Positions 33,233-42,583 of a stretch of 64,000 nucleotides of DNA are shown here, piece by piece. Where the stretch lies: contig NZ_LLWC01000020.1 of assembly GCF_001561995.1 (NCBI RefSeq), positions 1-64,000 on the forward strand. The letters run 5' to 3'. The position numbers were made by a program, and so were the translations under genes. A model generated the notes under the pieces. The model had not been told where the DNA came from, searched no databases, and was given only the letters and a program-made list of their open reading frames with translations. The stretch comes from Polycladidibacter hongkongensis. GTDB lineage: Bacteria > Pseudomonadota > Alphaproteobacteria > Rhizobiales > Stappiaceae. Position 1 is the stretch's first letter; each line of letters opens with the position of its first letter.

Positions 33233-33470
33233 ATGTCAGAGTTCAAATATCGTCAGTTCCGTGGCGAGATCATTCTTTGGGCCGTTAGATGGTACTGCAA
33301 ATACGGCATCAGCTACCGCGACCTTGAAGAAATGCTGAAGGAGCGCGGCGTAGATGTGGACCACACAACATTATATCGCTGGGTTCAGTAATACGCCTCA
33401 GAGCTGGAAAAACGAGCATTGTGGTACCAGAACCGCCTCTCATTTTCCTGGCGGGTAGACGAAACGTACG
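33233..33470 (+). pseudogene. IS6/IS26-type transposase fragment with internal stop
   Basis: The peptide FKYRQFRGEIILWAVRWYCK and YGISYRDLEEMLKERGVDVD is the standard IS26-type N-terminus. A TAA stop ends the frame at 33391 (WVQ*), after which the same frame continues with ELEKRALWY and LSFSWRVDETY. Coding ends at VDETY, the first catalytic Asp, where the group II intron begins. Both the stop and the loss of everything past this Asp make it non-functional. Confidence 0.85.
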
Positions 33471-34151
33471 GTGCGCCTCGTCTCGGATTGTCCGAGGAGG
33501 CATATGATTAGAATGCAATTTGAGAAAGGAGGAAGTTACAAAAGCCATATCTCCCGCTGCGGGGAGATAAGAGCCGAAGCGGCGGTGACCTGTTGTCTGC
33601 TGACAGAGTGACGTAGCCCGTGGGAAAAGAGGATTGAGGCAAAATCCGTTATGCCGAGATGGTCCTCCAGGCTGAGTATTGGAAAGTCGAGGAACACGAA
33701 CCGGTTCACTCGTATCTGAGGGTTGAAATCGTCACCTGCGCCTACGCGGGTTAACAGGCGTACCATCCTTGAGAGGCTGCGATATGTAAGTGGAGTCGCT
33801 CCAAATGCAGAAGTACATGTAGCACTTCCCGCATGGGCTGTGAGGAAAACGTAGCCAGAACACGGTATGGATGGCGACTTGCGGCAAGCAAGGGCAAAGA
33901 CAGCGACCGGCGGCTTCCCCAGTCCGCTTTAAGTCCAACATATGAACGAGGGAAGGCATGGCTGGAATGCTAAGGAAGCAAACTCCGATGACGACCATGC
34001 TGGCGGAGCTCCCGTAGTAGTCTGCGACAGGGAAAGCCTGTTACACGAGGCCGGAATGGGTCGGTCTTGTGGCGAAGGGGAGCAGTTCAAGTTGTTTGGC
34101 GTTTCAGATTAACTGACTTAAGCAAGGTGAAGACCTTTGATAATCAGCGAA

Positions 34152-35501
34152 ATGCAACACAAACTCGCTATGTGGGCCTCAAATGATCGAACCCGCCGGT
34201 TCGATCGTCTGTTACGGCTCATAGCCAATCGGGTCTGGCTTGCCGAGGCCGCCCGCATTGTTCTGGCGTCCAGTGGCGCCCGAACGGCGGGCATTGATGG
34301 AATGGATAAGCAGCACCTGCAAAATAATCTGGATCACTATCTGGAGTGTCTACAGAAGCAGCTTTTGGTGGGTACCTACTGCCCCCAGCCAGTCAAACGG
34401 ATCTACATTCCCAAAGCCAATGGCAAGCAAAGGCCCTTGGGTACTCCAAATCTGATAGACCGCATTGTCCAGCGCGCCATGTTGATGGCTTTAGCCCAAC
34501 TGGGAAAGCGACTTTCACCGCAATTCCTATGGGTTTCGGCCAGCGCTGAGCGTGCATCACGCTGTGCGGACAGTGAGACCCCAACTGCAGGATTCAAACT
34601 GTGTCAGAGGTCGGTGGATCATCGAAGGTAATCTGGCCAGCTACTTTGACACAGTGCATCACCGGCTGTTGATCCGCTGTGTGCCTCGCCGTGTCCAGGA
34701 CAAGAGGTTTATCAGTTTGCTCTGGCGTATCCTGAAGGCAGGCCATGTTGATCACGGCCTGTTCAGGGCTGCAAGCCAAGGTGTTCCGCAAGGCGGGGTT
34801 CTCTCTCCACTCCTGTCCAACATCATGCTCCATGAGTTTGTAAAGTGGTTGGAAGCGAAATACCTGAGTAAGAAAGCCCGTAAGGATCGGTGGGCGTGGA
34901 ACTTCGGCATTCAAAAAGCCATCCCCATAGCGGTGCGGAAGAACCGTCAGTGGAAGCAATTCGTGAAGAATGCCGCGCCTTTCTGGAAGGCAAGCTCAAA
35001 CTGACGCTGAATATGGATAAAACCCATGTCACCCAGGTCAATGACGGCTTTGTCTTTCTAGGACACCGCATCATTCGCAAACGGGAGAAATGGGGTACCA
35101 TGCGTGTTTCCACCACGATACCCAAGGAAAAGGTCAAAGGGTTCATCCATAAACTCGTCAAGGATCTTTCCGGCAATCATGAAGTTAGAACTGCCGACAT
35201 GATTGACCGCCTTCACCGCCAACTGGCGGGTTGGGCGACGTTTTACAAGTTCACGGGCTTTACAGCCTATGTAATCCAGAAGATTGATAATGTTGTGTTT
35301 TGGAAGTTTGCCCATTGGCTGGCACGCAAGTACCGCTCTCGTATTAAGCCTTTGATGCGTAAGTGGCTCAAAGCGCCAGAAGAAGGCAAAGCAAAGACAT
35401 GGCTGACCTATGGGGTCAGTGAACAAGGTCATCGTGTAGATAGAGCGCTCAGACGGCTGATCACCAGTCCCAAGGCGCAATTCAAATGGCGTAACCCTTA
35501 G
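34152..35501 (+). pseudogene. Group II intron reverse transcriptase/maturase, frameshifted and lacking its YADD motif
   Basis: Three frames together give one intron-encoded protein. The first runs from MQHKLAMWASND through GIDGMD and KRIYIPKANGKQRPLGTPN to MLMAL. The second resumes near 34495 as SDFHRNSYGFRPALSVHHAV and carries GNLASYFDTVHHRLL and GVPQGGVLSPLLSNIMLHEF. The third, from about 34960, carries EAIREECRAFLEGKLKLTLN and the maturase/thumb part. Between NRQWK and EAIREE the family has about 17 residues containing the catalytic YADD; here they are deleted, with a frame change. The enzyme cannot copy DNA, and the intron is immobile unless helped in trans. Confidence 0.85.
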
Positions 35502-35593
35502 CGCAATCCTTATCTCTTTAGAGAGGAGCAACGCTCTACCGTTACCTCATGCTATCATGTTGTCGCAGTGGCTCTAAGCCAGACTTAAACGGA

Positions 35594-35627
35594 GAGCCGG
35601 AGGCGCTGAAAGGTGCACGTCCGATTC
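35594..35627 (+). ncRNA. Group II intron domain V
   Basis: A 34-base hairpin of exact domain V length begins with GAGCCG, where the AGC catalytic triad lies, is capped by a GAAA tetraloop (GCGCT-GAAA-GGTGC) and ends CGATTC. One C-A mismatch weakens the basal stem compared with typical copies. Domain V is the ribozyme active site, so its form supports the intron call, though splicing may be impaired. Confidence 0.75.
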
Positions 35628-35660
35628 GGGGAGGAGAATCTCATTTGAGCTTCTTACTTC

Positions 35661-36148
35661 ACTTCGGGTCAAAGGAAGGCTTAGCCTATCTTGCCGTCGT
35701 GATCGACCTCTTTTCTCGCCGCGTTGTCGGTTGTTCGATGCAGAGCCGCCAGACCACGGATGTCGTGTTGCAGGCCCTGCTCATGGCCGTATGGCGTCGG
35801 AAGCCGAAGAACAAGGTTTTAATCCACTCGGACCTGAGCTCCCAGTTCACCAGAATGGATTGGGCTTCGTTCCTCAAAGCTCACAACCTCGAACATTCAA
35901 TGAGCCGGCGTGGGAATTTTCACGACAACGCTGTCGCCGAAAGCTTCTTCAACCTACTCAAGCGGGAAAGGGTACGTCGACGAACCTACAAAACGCGCAA
36001 CCACGCCTGGCGGGATGTGTTCGATCACATCGAGATGTTCTACAATCCAAAGCGTAAACATGTCAGAAACGGGATGCTGTCGCCCGTCGAATTCGAACAG
36101 CAGCAGAAAACGAAAACCGAGGGTGTCTAGAAAACGCAGGGCAATTCA
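35661..36148 (+). pseudogene. IS3-family transposase OrfB, C-terminal remnant with right IS end
   Basis: Coding resumes with GSKEGLAYLAVVIDLFSRRV (first catalytic Asp in VVIDLF), continues with IHSDLSSQF (second Asp, with the usual HSDQGSQ altered) and NAVAESFFNLLKRERV (Glu), and ends at 36130. The N-terminal half of OrfB and all of OrfA are missing, cut at the intron. Just after the stop, the complement of TGAATTGCCCTGCG (ending at 36148) looks like the right inverted repeat of an IS3 element. The remaining 67 bases to batD hold nothing recognised. Confidence 0.8.
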
Positions 36149-36215
36149 AAGTGCTGAACGCGAGATACACGATACGCTGACAAGCATTATAGGCTTAGGC
36201 CTTAGTTTATGTCTC

Positions 36216-37502
36216 TTACCGTGGGTTTAATCCTGTGCTTTTGGTAGCATTTGGGTGTGCACGCTGCCTATTTTTTCTGCGGGTAAGACGTGCCGCTAAC
36301 AACACTTTGCGGCGCAGACCTTTCGCGCATCTGTTCTGCTCACCAGAATATGTCTCAGCCCCAAGCTCAATAATCGCACTCGTGAGAACTGCCCAATTGC
36401 CTTTGTCGGCACCACTATGACTTACCGCTTGCCATTGCAACATCGCACTCCACATCGGCCCAATTGCATCGGCATTTACCGCCTTTCGGAACTGCGCATA
36501 CTTATAGGGTTCGGCGGCTACATATCTGGCTCTACTGGCTAAAAACCATCGCTTCAACAACAACGCTTTTTTAGCACAAACAATCGCAGCTATGGCCAGT
36601 GACGACAAAACGACTAAGCTTAGCACAGCGACTTTGAAGCTTACCCTAGAACTGCCCGGCGCCGCAGCTATATCCAAGACAAGGGGAGGAATGCTTATCG
36701 TTTCGACGCGCTGATCCTCGACATTGTACCATGTAAGTTCAACGCCTGAGATTTGGGTTTCACCAGCGTCCTCCATAATATACGTGGTGTTTTCGGTTCG
36801 CGAACCGGCGGCAACGCCGCTGTTGTCTGTTTCCCTGAGAACAGGCTCAGACGAGTATGCCCTTAAGCCATCAGGAGCCTGCGCCCGGTTCATCCGAGGC
36901 AACACCATGGGCAATCCACCAGTGATTGTCGCAGTAATCGTCCGCTCAACCGCACCACCAACAACCGGCTTATCTATATTGCCACTGTTTTTCACCTCTA
37001 GCGCGACACTCTTCGCGGCAATAAATGGACGCAGATTTTCCGCTGTTTGCGGTACTACAGCAGTAAAGCTGCGCGTCGGCACCTGCAAGCGTTTGCTTAT
37101 AGCTGCCTTGCCATTTGGATCAGTGTAAGTAATCTCAATGCTTTTAGCGGGTAGGTTGTAGTCCCCTGCGACTAGTGGATATAGAGCGTAGGTTTTTCTA
37201 AGCCCCGCCCACAGCGCGCCATTTACACGCTTGCGCAGCGAACGAACAGAGCCATCTCCCGCACGTATCGCCACATTTGGTATATCATAGCGCGGCATCT
37301 CAGGCGGCTTGGGGAACCAAGTTGGCACAAAGATGTCGATTGTCAACAGCACTGGCACGCCCGGCATGGTTTGCTGGCTGGAGAGAGATATGTCAAACAC
37401 CACCTGTTTCTCCGCACCCTGCGCTTGGCGAGACATCGGCCCGAAGGCGCTAAGAATAAAGAGCAGTAAGCACAACAATTTTGCCAAACTGGCTTGTTTC
37501 AT
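36216..37502 (-). CDS. BatD-like membrane protein
   Basis: This 428-residue protein has a signal peptide (KLLCLLLFILSAFGPMSRQAQG|A). A periplasmic beta-sandwich-rich region follows (about 30-285, with PTWFPKPPEMPRYDIPNVAI and TENTTYIMEDAGE segments), then one transmembrane helix near 290-312 and a basic cytoplasmic tail. This matches BatD proteins, which sit with VWA proteins and MoxR ATPases in clusters linked to stress tolerance or enzyme maturation. It overlaps the upstream VWA/TPR gene by four bases and is last in the cluster. Downstream DNA is IS debris, so genes may have been lost from the cluster end. Confidence 0.8.
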   Translation of the reverse strand: MKQASLAKLLCLLLFILSAFGPMSRQAQGAEKQVVFDISLSSQQTMPGVPVLLTIDIFVPTWFPKPPEMPRYDIPNVAIRAGDGSVRSLRKRVNGALWAGLRKTYALYPLVAGDYNLPAKSIEITYTDPNGKAAISKRLQVPTRSFTAVVPQTAENLRPFIAAKSVALEVKNSGNIDKPVVGGAVERTITATITGGLPMVLPRMNRAQAPDGLRAYSSEPVLRETDNSGVAAGSRTENTTYIMEDAGETQISGVELTWYNVEDQRVETISIPPLVLDIAAAPGSSRVSFKVAVLSLVVLSSLAIAAIVCAKKALLLKRWFLASRARYVAAEPYKYAQFRKAVNADAIGPMWSAMLQWQAVSHSGADKGNWAVLTSAIIELGAETYSGEQNRCAKGLRRKVLLAARLTRRKNRQRAHPNATKSTGLNPR

Positions 37503-39031
37503 TGCCTTTGCTCCGTCGCCTCTTGTGCAAAACGATTTCGCAAAAAATCAGCGGTGTTAGTTTGGATGGTTCTCATCCATTGATCAACTGAGTTGACGTG
37601 TAGCCCATCCTGCTCATTTTGAATTTGAGTGTCGGAACCTAAAGCCTTCTTATTATCAAAAACGGTTGCGTCCGCTCCAACGCCGGTATGCTCGCCTGTA
37701 TCCGCTGCAACCCTAGCATTCTCCACAAACTCAAGAATTGCTTTGGCTAAAGCAAGGTTATGCATGGCAACCGCGTTATCTGGCTCTCGCTCCAGGGCCT
37801 TAGCAAATGCAGTAATGGCGGGTCTGTACTGCCGCGACTTTAGCAACGCTATCCCTTCGCCAACAGCCGCATTTGTACTAGGTAATCCGCTGTAAACTTC
37901 GGCAGCTTGCGTGTATTTCCCCAAACGCGAGAGGGAAAGAGCCCGCCACATTGGATCATTAAAAGTCTTGGCCGCTTGATCATATTCTTTATTCTTGAAA
38001 GCAATGGCGCCCTGTTGATCTGGTGTCAAGAACCAGTCTTTCCACCCCTCCGCATGCGCTGCATCTGGTGCCATCAACATTACTAAAAGCACCGGCACAA
38101 CAAAGAAGCGTGTTGTCCAGCCTCTTCGAAACGTAAGCAACAGCAATATCATCGCCGGGATTGCTAGTAGCGGGCCTTGGTCTTTCCAGTTTTCCTGACC
38201 GCTGCTTGCAAGCGCTTGATTGAAAGCAATCTTAACCGCGCTTGTTACAGCGTTCAAATCATGATCGGTAGCTGTAACCTGAACGACGGGGACCGAACGC
38301 GGTAAATCAATCACATCTACTTGCGAAAGTGTCGCAAACTGCCAAACAACAATTGATTGTTCAGCAGCAGACTGTGCCACAACAGCTTGCTCCGTGAGCG
38401 AAAGCTCATCAACAAAGAGTATGATGGAGCCCGCCGTTTTTTCCTTAGCCAAAACAGCCTGCGCCATATCAAGCGCGGCCTCGATATCGCTTCCCTCTCG
38501 CGGCATGATTTCAGGAGACAAACTTTGCAAAAAGCTCTTTAAAATGCGTGGGTCTTCAGTAAGGGGGGCAACCTGATGGGCGGTACCTGCGTAAACGACG
38601 AGCGCTGTTTTGGCACCCAAGCGGTTAGCCGATAAATCCTCTGTCTTTTGCAAGAGACGCTGTAGACGACTAGGTGCCAGATCCGTTCGATTGAGGCTGT
38701 TTGCCATACGTACAACCATCACCAATGGCGCTTTGTCCCGCAGCAATGGGTTTTGCATGAGAGACCATGTGGGACCGGCTGCCGCCAAGCATAAGAAACA
38801 AAGTCCAAGCCCGGCAAAATCAATAGGTCGCCATTTGGCCTTGCCCCGCGTGCCTACGGTCAAGGCCTCCACAAGATGTGGTGCCATCTGATCGGGCGCG
38901 CGAAACTCGCGCACGTTTCTGCGGCACACCAAGTACCAAAGCAGCGCAATAAACGGCAATGCCAGCAACCACAAAGGGCGCAGAAAGTGAAAAGAACTGA
39001 ATATATAAGTAAGGTGATCCGACAGGCTCAT
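37499..39031 (-). CDS. BatB/BatC-like protein: VWA domain with damaged MIDAS plus TPR repeats
   Basis: This 510-residue protein combines two N-terminal helices (about 17-34, 72-86), a VWA domain (about 100-260), two more helices (about 287-300, 310-325) and a periplasmic TPR region (GAIAFKNKEYDQAAKTF, ITAFAKALEREPDNAVAMHNLALAKA) with an acidic tail. It is a BatB-BatC fusion in layout. The metal site DxSxS of VWA domains reads RMANS at 108-112, so the first Asp is lost and metal binding is unlikely. Its neighbour at 39028 keeps an intact site, so the pair may work as an active/inactive heteromer. Overlaps on both sides are four bases. Confidence 0.85.
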   Translation of the reverse strand: MSLSDHLTYIFSSFHFLRPLWLLALPFIALLWYLVCRRNVREFRAPDQMAPHLVEALTVGTRGKAKWRPIDFAGLGLCFLCLAAAGPTWSLMQNPLLRDKAPLVMVVRMANSLNRTDLAPSRLQRLLQKTEDLSANRLGAKTALVVYAGTAHQVAPLTEDPRILKSFLQSLSPEIMPREGSDIEAALDMAQAVLAKEKTAGSIILFVDELSLTEQAVVAQSAAEQSIVVWQFATLSQVDVIDLPRSVPVVQVTATDHDLNAVTSAVKIAFNQALASSGQENWKDQGPLLAIPAMILLLLTFRRGWTTRFFVVPVLLVMLMAPDAAHAEGWKDWFLTPDQQGAIAFKNKEYDQAAKTFNDPMWRALSLSRLGKYTQAAEVYSGLPSTNAAVGEGIALLKSRQYRPAITAFAKALEREPDNAVAMHNLALAKAILEFVENARVAADTGEHTGVGADATVFDNKKALGSDTQIQNEQDGLHVNSVDQWMRTIQTNTADFLRNRFAQEATEQRQ

Positions 39032-40014
39032 GTCCGCCTACTCCTAGTCAATGAAATGCAGACAAGGGCGGCAAAAAACGCTACGGCCAAAGTCGCCGCG
39101 CCGATAACAAAGTACGGAGCCAGTGGTATGCGCGGACGATATGAACTGGTTTCAACCTTTTGTGGTAGCAACGCATCAATGCTTGCGTATATTTGGTACA
39201 AGGAGTTTTCGCCTTGCGCATGGTAATACGCGCCGTCGCTTAGCTTTGCGATCTTCTTTAAAGTCACCTCATCCAGTTTTTGCTCACCCTTTCCTAGAGG
39301 GTCTCCGATACCAATACTGATGATTTTGATGTTTTTTTTCGCGGCGATTTCGGCAGCATTGATGGGCGACATGCGGCTGCCGGTATCTGCGCCATCACTC
39401 AGCAAAATAAGCAAGCGATCCTGCACATCGCTGGTCTCAAAGGAAAAAATCGCCAGTCCGATGGCATCGCCAAGCACGGTATGAGGACCAGCAATGCCCA
39501 CCGTGGTTTGCTCGAGCAGCTCGCGAACACTGACAGTATCATGGGTGAACGGGACATAGATATAAGCACGGGAACCGAATACAATCATCGACAGCCGATC
39601 GTCCCCACGCATTTCTATAAAACGATCCAACACTTGCTTGACACCGGCCAAGCGCTGAATGTTTTTGCCGCTTTGGTCTTCAAAATCGACCTGATCCATC
39701 GATCCAGATAAATCGACGCCTAAAATGATGTCGCGTTTTGACTTGGTTTGAACGATCGGCTCGCCCAAGCGCTGCGGTTGACTTAACGCGAGCACCAGAA
39801 ACACCCAAACAACAGCGGTAACAATCAGTTGCACCTTGCTTTGCTCTAGCAACGTCGAGGCAGGCCCCGGCTGCAATCCAGCGGCGCTGGCAACCTCGGC
39901 AAAGAATGGAAATCGCAAGGCCGGAACAGGCTGCTTAAATGGAGGGAGTAAGACCCATACTGCAATTGGCAGGGGCAACAAGATCAAGGCTAGCGGGACG
40001 GACAACTCAAACAT
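39028..40014 (-). CDS. BatA-like membrane VWA-domain protein
   Basis: This 328-residue protein has helices at about 8-24 and 62-78, a VWA domain at about 93-275 and a C-terminal helix at about 302-322. The metal-ion-dependent adhesion site is intact: D101-x-S103-x-S105 (VDLSGSMDQ), with the later GPHTVLGDAIG Thr and LLSDGADTG Asp. It faces the periplasm or cytoplasm depending on topology; BatA homologues are thought to be periplasmic. It overlaps the DUF4381 gene by eight bases. Confidence 0.9.
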   Translation of the reverse strand: MFELSVPLALILLPLPIAVWVLLPPFKQPVPALRFPFFAEVASAAGLQPGPASTLLEQSKVQLIVTAVVWVFLVLALSQPQRLGEPIVQTKSKRDIILGVDLSGSMDQVDFEDQSGKNIQRLAGVKQVLDRFIEMRGDDRLSMIVFGSRAYIYVPFTHDTVSVRELLEQTTVGIAGPHTVLGDAIGLAIFSFETSDVQDRLLILLSDGADTGSRMSPINAAEIAAKKNIKIISIGIGDPLGKGEQKLDEVTLKKIAKLSDGAYYHAQGENSLYQIYASIDALLPQKVETSSYRPRIPLAPYFVIGAATLAVAFFAALVCISLTRSRRT

Positions 40015-40489
40015 GCATCCTCCTTTGCAGGGGCTTGTGTGTCTTGATCCACTTCGAAACTAAGAGCCGGAGCTGTTCATCGCTTACCGCTGTTCTGTAA
40101 ATATCGTGTGCGAATACCCTGCCAGGACCAATTGAAAACTCGAGATCGGGCGCTGAGGCCTCCAAAAACTGCAGCCACGCATCTCCGCTTAGCCTCGCAA
40201 CTTCTTCCCGCGGAAACGCATGTAATGCAGTTTTTTTAAGCAAGCGATTAAGTGCGGCGGGTTCCGCCTGCATACGCTGCAACGCTCTCAGTGCTGATCG
40301 CCGATAGGCGTTGCGCTTCTGCCTTTCCAGCAGTCTTTTGGCAAAATAGACTGCAACAAGCAGCACAAGTGCCAACACAACAAGCCATCCGCTGGTCTGC
40401 GGCCACATTGAAATCGCGGGGGGGGGAGGCGGTTGTTCGATTTTTTCCATCAGCCGGGGGAGTGACAGGCCTTTAAATTGCTCATCCAT
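40007..40489 (-). CDS. DUF4381 membrane protein
   Basis: This 160-residue protein starts EQFKGLSLPRLMEKIEQPPPPPAI, a proline-rich segment typical of DUF4381. It has one transmembrane helix (about 34-49, GWLVVLALVLLVAVYF) and a basic helical cytoplasmic part with LSGDAWLQFLE. The family occurs in MoxR-DUF58-VWA clusters and has no assigned activity. It overlaps DUF58 and BatA genes by eight bases each, showing strong translational coupling. Confidence 0.85.
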   Translation of the reverse strand: MDEQFKGLSLPRLMEKIEQPPPPPAISMWPQTSGWLVVLALVLLVAVYFAKRLLERQKRNAYRRSALRALQRMQAEPAALNRLLKKTALHAFPREEVARLSGDAWLQFLEASAPDLEFSIGPGRVFAHDIYRTAVSDEQLRLLVSKWIKTHKPLQRRMHV

Positions 40490-41486
40490 CGCCGCTCCTA
40501 ACTGCTCTGCGCCTCACACCAAGCAGTTGTCGCAGTTGCTCTAATGTTCCGCGGCCTGCGCTGATTGGCAGGATCGGGACGCCATATTGGCGTTGCCATC
40601 CCACCAGCTGAGAGATGCGCCCTTCCGAATAGCTTTGCAAGCTGCGCAGGATCGGGCCTCGTGCCGTGTCTAACTCAACTTGCATAAACCCGTTGGAAAT
40701 AACAAAACAGCTGTTCTTTGGAACTTCATGCGCCGATGGGTCACGAACGGGTATCAGAATGAGACTGTTCCTGACTGCAAGTGCACCAACGAGCTGTTTT
40801 GTCCGTTCAGTAATACCATCGAAATCGCTTATAATAACAAGGAGATATCCACGCCTTGCTGCGGGCAATAATTTCGAAAGTGAATGATCAAGGATTTGCG
40901 GGCCTGCAGCATCAGGCAGCTCCGCCTGCAACCGGTTGTTGGCAGCTGCTAAGATACTGATGAACCGCTCTAATGATGAACGCCCGCCCCGTGGTTTGAG
41001 AAGCTTGATTTGGGTGTCGTTAAAAACAAGACCGCCAACTCTGTCTCCGGCTTTGTAAACGGTGTATGCGATCAACGCCGCTGTTTCTGCTGCACTGACT
41101 GACTTCATATTCAGCTGCGTACCGAAAAACATCGACATACGTTGATCAACTAGAATAATCGTCGGACGTTCTTTTTCTTCCTTATAAACCCGGGTGTGCG
41201 GTTGGCCCGTGCGAGCAGTAACTTTCCAGTCTATGGTGTTAGGAGCATCACCCGGTTGATACCTTCGCAAGTCATCAAAGAGCAAACCCCGTCCACGGAT
41301 TGCGGAGGCATGCCGCCCCGCCAAGATGCTGAGAACCGGCTGCTTACTTGTTATGTTAAGCCCGTGTATGCAACGAGAAAGCGCCTGTAGGTGGTCGCGC
41401 GTGCAATACACCCGCGGATCCACATCAGTCTCTTTGTATACCGCTTTGTCAGACCAGTTTGTATTGCGCGTCGCACCTGCTCCCAT
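40482..41486 (-). CDS. DUF58 protein
   Basis: This 334-residue soluble protein has the DUF58 signature DDLRRYQPGDAPNTIDWKVTARTGQPHTRVYKEE followed by a VWA-like fold whose metal site is altered (ILVDQRMSM). DUF58 proteins almost always accompany MoxR ATPases and are thought to be adaptors for the chaperone. ATG at 41486 was chosen over TTG at 41504 because GAGAGG stands seven bases upstream; both give the same frame. It follows moxR by ten bases. Confidence 0.88.
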   Translation of the reverse strand: MGAGATRNTNWSDKAVYKETDVDPRVYCTRDHLQALSRCIHGLNITSKQPVLSILAGRHASAIRGRGLLFDDLRRYQPGDAPNTIDWKVTARTGQPHTRVYKEEKERPTIILVDQRMSMFFGTQLNMKSVSAAETAALIAYTVYKAGDRVGGLVFNDTQIKLLKPRGGRSSLERFISILAAANNRLQAELPDAAGPQILDHSLSKLLPAARRGYLLVIISDFDGITERTKQLVGALAVRNSLILIPVRDPSAHEVPKNSCFVISNGFMQVELDTARGPILRSLQSYSEGRISQLVGWQRQYGVPILPISAGRGTLEQLRQLLGVRRRAVRSGDG

Positions 41487-41496
41487 TTGCAACCTC

Positions 41497-42495
41497 TCAC
41501 GCAACAGCGACGAGCTGTAGAATGCGCTGGATTATCTGATCTGCAGTCGTGCCTTCACCCTGCGCTTCAAAGCTGAGAGATATTCGGTGCCGCAATACAT
41601 TTGGAGCAACTGCGACGATGTCTGCCGGATCAACATAATCACGACCTGCAAGCCATGCATGCGTTCTCGCGCACCGATCTAAGGAAAGCGAAGCGCGCGG
41701 ACTGGCGCCAATTTCGATTTGCTTAGCCAGTTCTTTGCAATAGCTTGCCGGTGTGCGTGTCGCGTAGACCAGCTCAGTTACGTATTCATCGATCGCTTCC
41801 GCGACATGTAACGCGCTGATTTCTTCACGTGCTTTGAAAATGACTGCTTGCGGAATTGGCTGACTGTTTTCATCGTTGCTGGGCAGCGGGCCCGTCGCAG
41901 GGTCGGCGCGTTCTATTTCTTCCGCGCGGACAAGCTGAATGACTTGCTTTTCCTCCTCAATAGTTGGGTAATCTATAAGCACATGCATTAGGAAGCGGTC
42001 CAGTTGCGCTTCTGGGAGGGCATATGTGCCCTCTTGCTCAATAGGGTTTTGTGTCGCCATGACCATGAACAAGCGCTCCAATCTGTGCGCTTTCCCTGCA
42101 ACGGTGACTTGCCTTTCCTCCATTGCCTCTAGCAAGGCTGACTGTACTTTCGCAGGGGAGCGATTGATCTCATCGGCGAGCACGATGTTTGCAAAGATCG
42201 GGCCGGGCTCAAATCTAAACTGCCCCATCCCCTCGATCTGGTGATAGACTTCGGTTCCGGTTACATCCGAAGGCAAAAGATCCGGTGTAAACTGAATGCG
42301 CTTGAATGTCGCTTGAACCGTGTCTGCTAGCGCCTTAACCGCCCGTGTTTTCGCAAGACCAGGCAAGCCTTCAATCAACAAGTTTCCATTTGCGAGCAAA
42401 CCGATGATCAAGCTCTCCACGACGGCTTCTTGACCAACAATACCTTGCTGCATTTGCCTTCGAATACAAGCGATTGACGTCCGCGCATGCTCCAT
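41497..42495 (-). CDS. MoxR-family AAA+ ATPase
   Basis: This 332-residue AAA+ protein has Walker A LLIEGLPGLAKTRAVKALA, the MoxR block FTPDLLPSDVTGTEVY, Walker B NIVLADEINRSPAKVQSALLEAMEERQVT, sensor 1 MVMATQNPIEQEGTYALPEAQLDRF and the C-terminal lid. MoxR ATPases act as chaperones for insertion of metals or assembly of enzymes with partner VWA proteins. The true start at 42495 (AGGAG six bases upstream) was preferred to a far longer frame that runs into the sulfatase gene. It is first in the six-gene Bat cluster and 88 bases after the sulfatase stop. Confidence 0.93.
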   Translation of the reverse strand: MEHARTSIACIRRQMQQGIVGQEAVVESLIIGLLANGNLLIEGLPGLAKTRAVKALADTVQATFKRIQFTPDLLPSDVTGTEVYHQIEGMGQFRFEPGPIFANIVLADEINRSPAKVQSALLEAMEERQVTVAGKAHRLERLFMVMATQNPIEQEGTYALPEAQLDRFLMHVLIDYPTIEEEKQVIQLVRAEEIERADPATGPLPSNDENSQPIPQAVIFKAREEISALHVAEAIDEYVTELVYATRTPASYCKELAKQIEIGASPRASLSLDRCARTHAWLAGRDYVDPADIVAVAPNVLRHRISLSFEAQGEGTTADQIIQRILQLVAVA

Positions 42496-42583
42496 AAACG
42501 ATGCTCCTGACAAATGCACTGGCCGAAACAGAAAAGATGCTGGCGGCCAAGCAAAGCCGCCAACACGTTTCAAAGTGTCAACC

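Larger units (their letters stand above)
33471..35660 (+). mobile_element. Group II intron with a defective reverse transcriptase
   Basis: The element starts at GTGCGCC, the bacterial group II intron 5' end. It has about 650 bases of structured-looking non-coding sequence (domains I-III), then a reverse transcriptase frame, then a recognisable domain V at 35594-35627 and a domain VI-like hairpin with CTCA-TT-TGAG near 35641-35650. The 3' end is placed near 35660 by where IS3 coding begins and is accurate to about ten bases. It is inserted right after the DETY codons of an IS6 transposase, but the sequence after it belongs to an IS3 OrfB. The intron therefore appears to be a recombinant junction. 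Confidence 0.75.
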
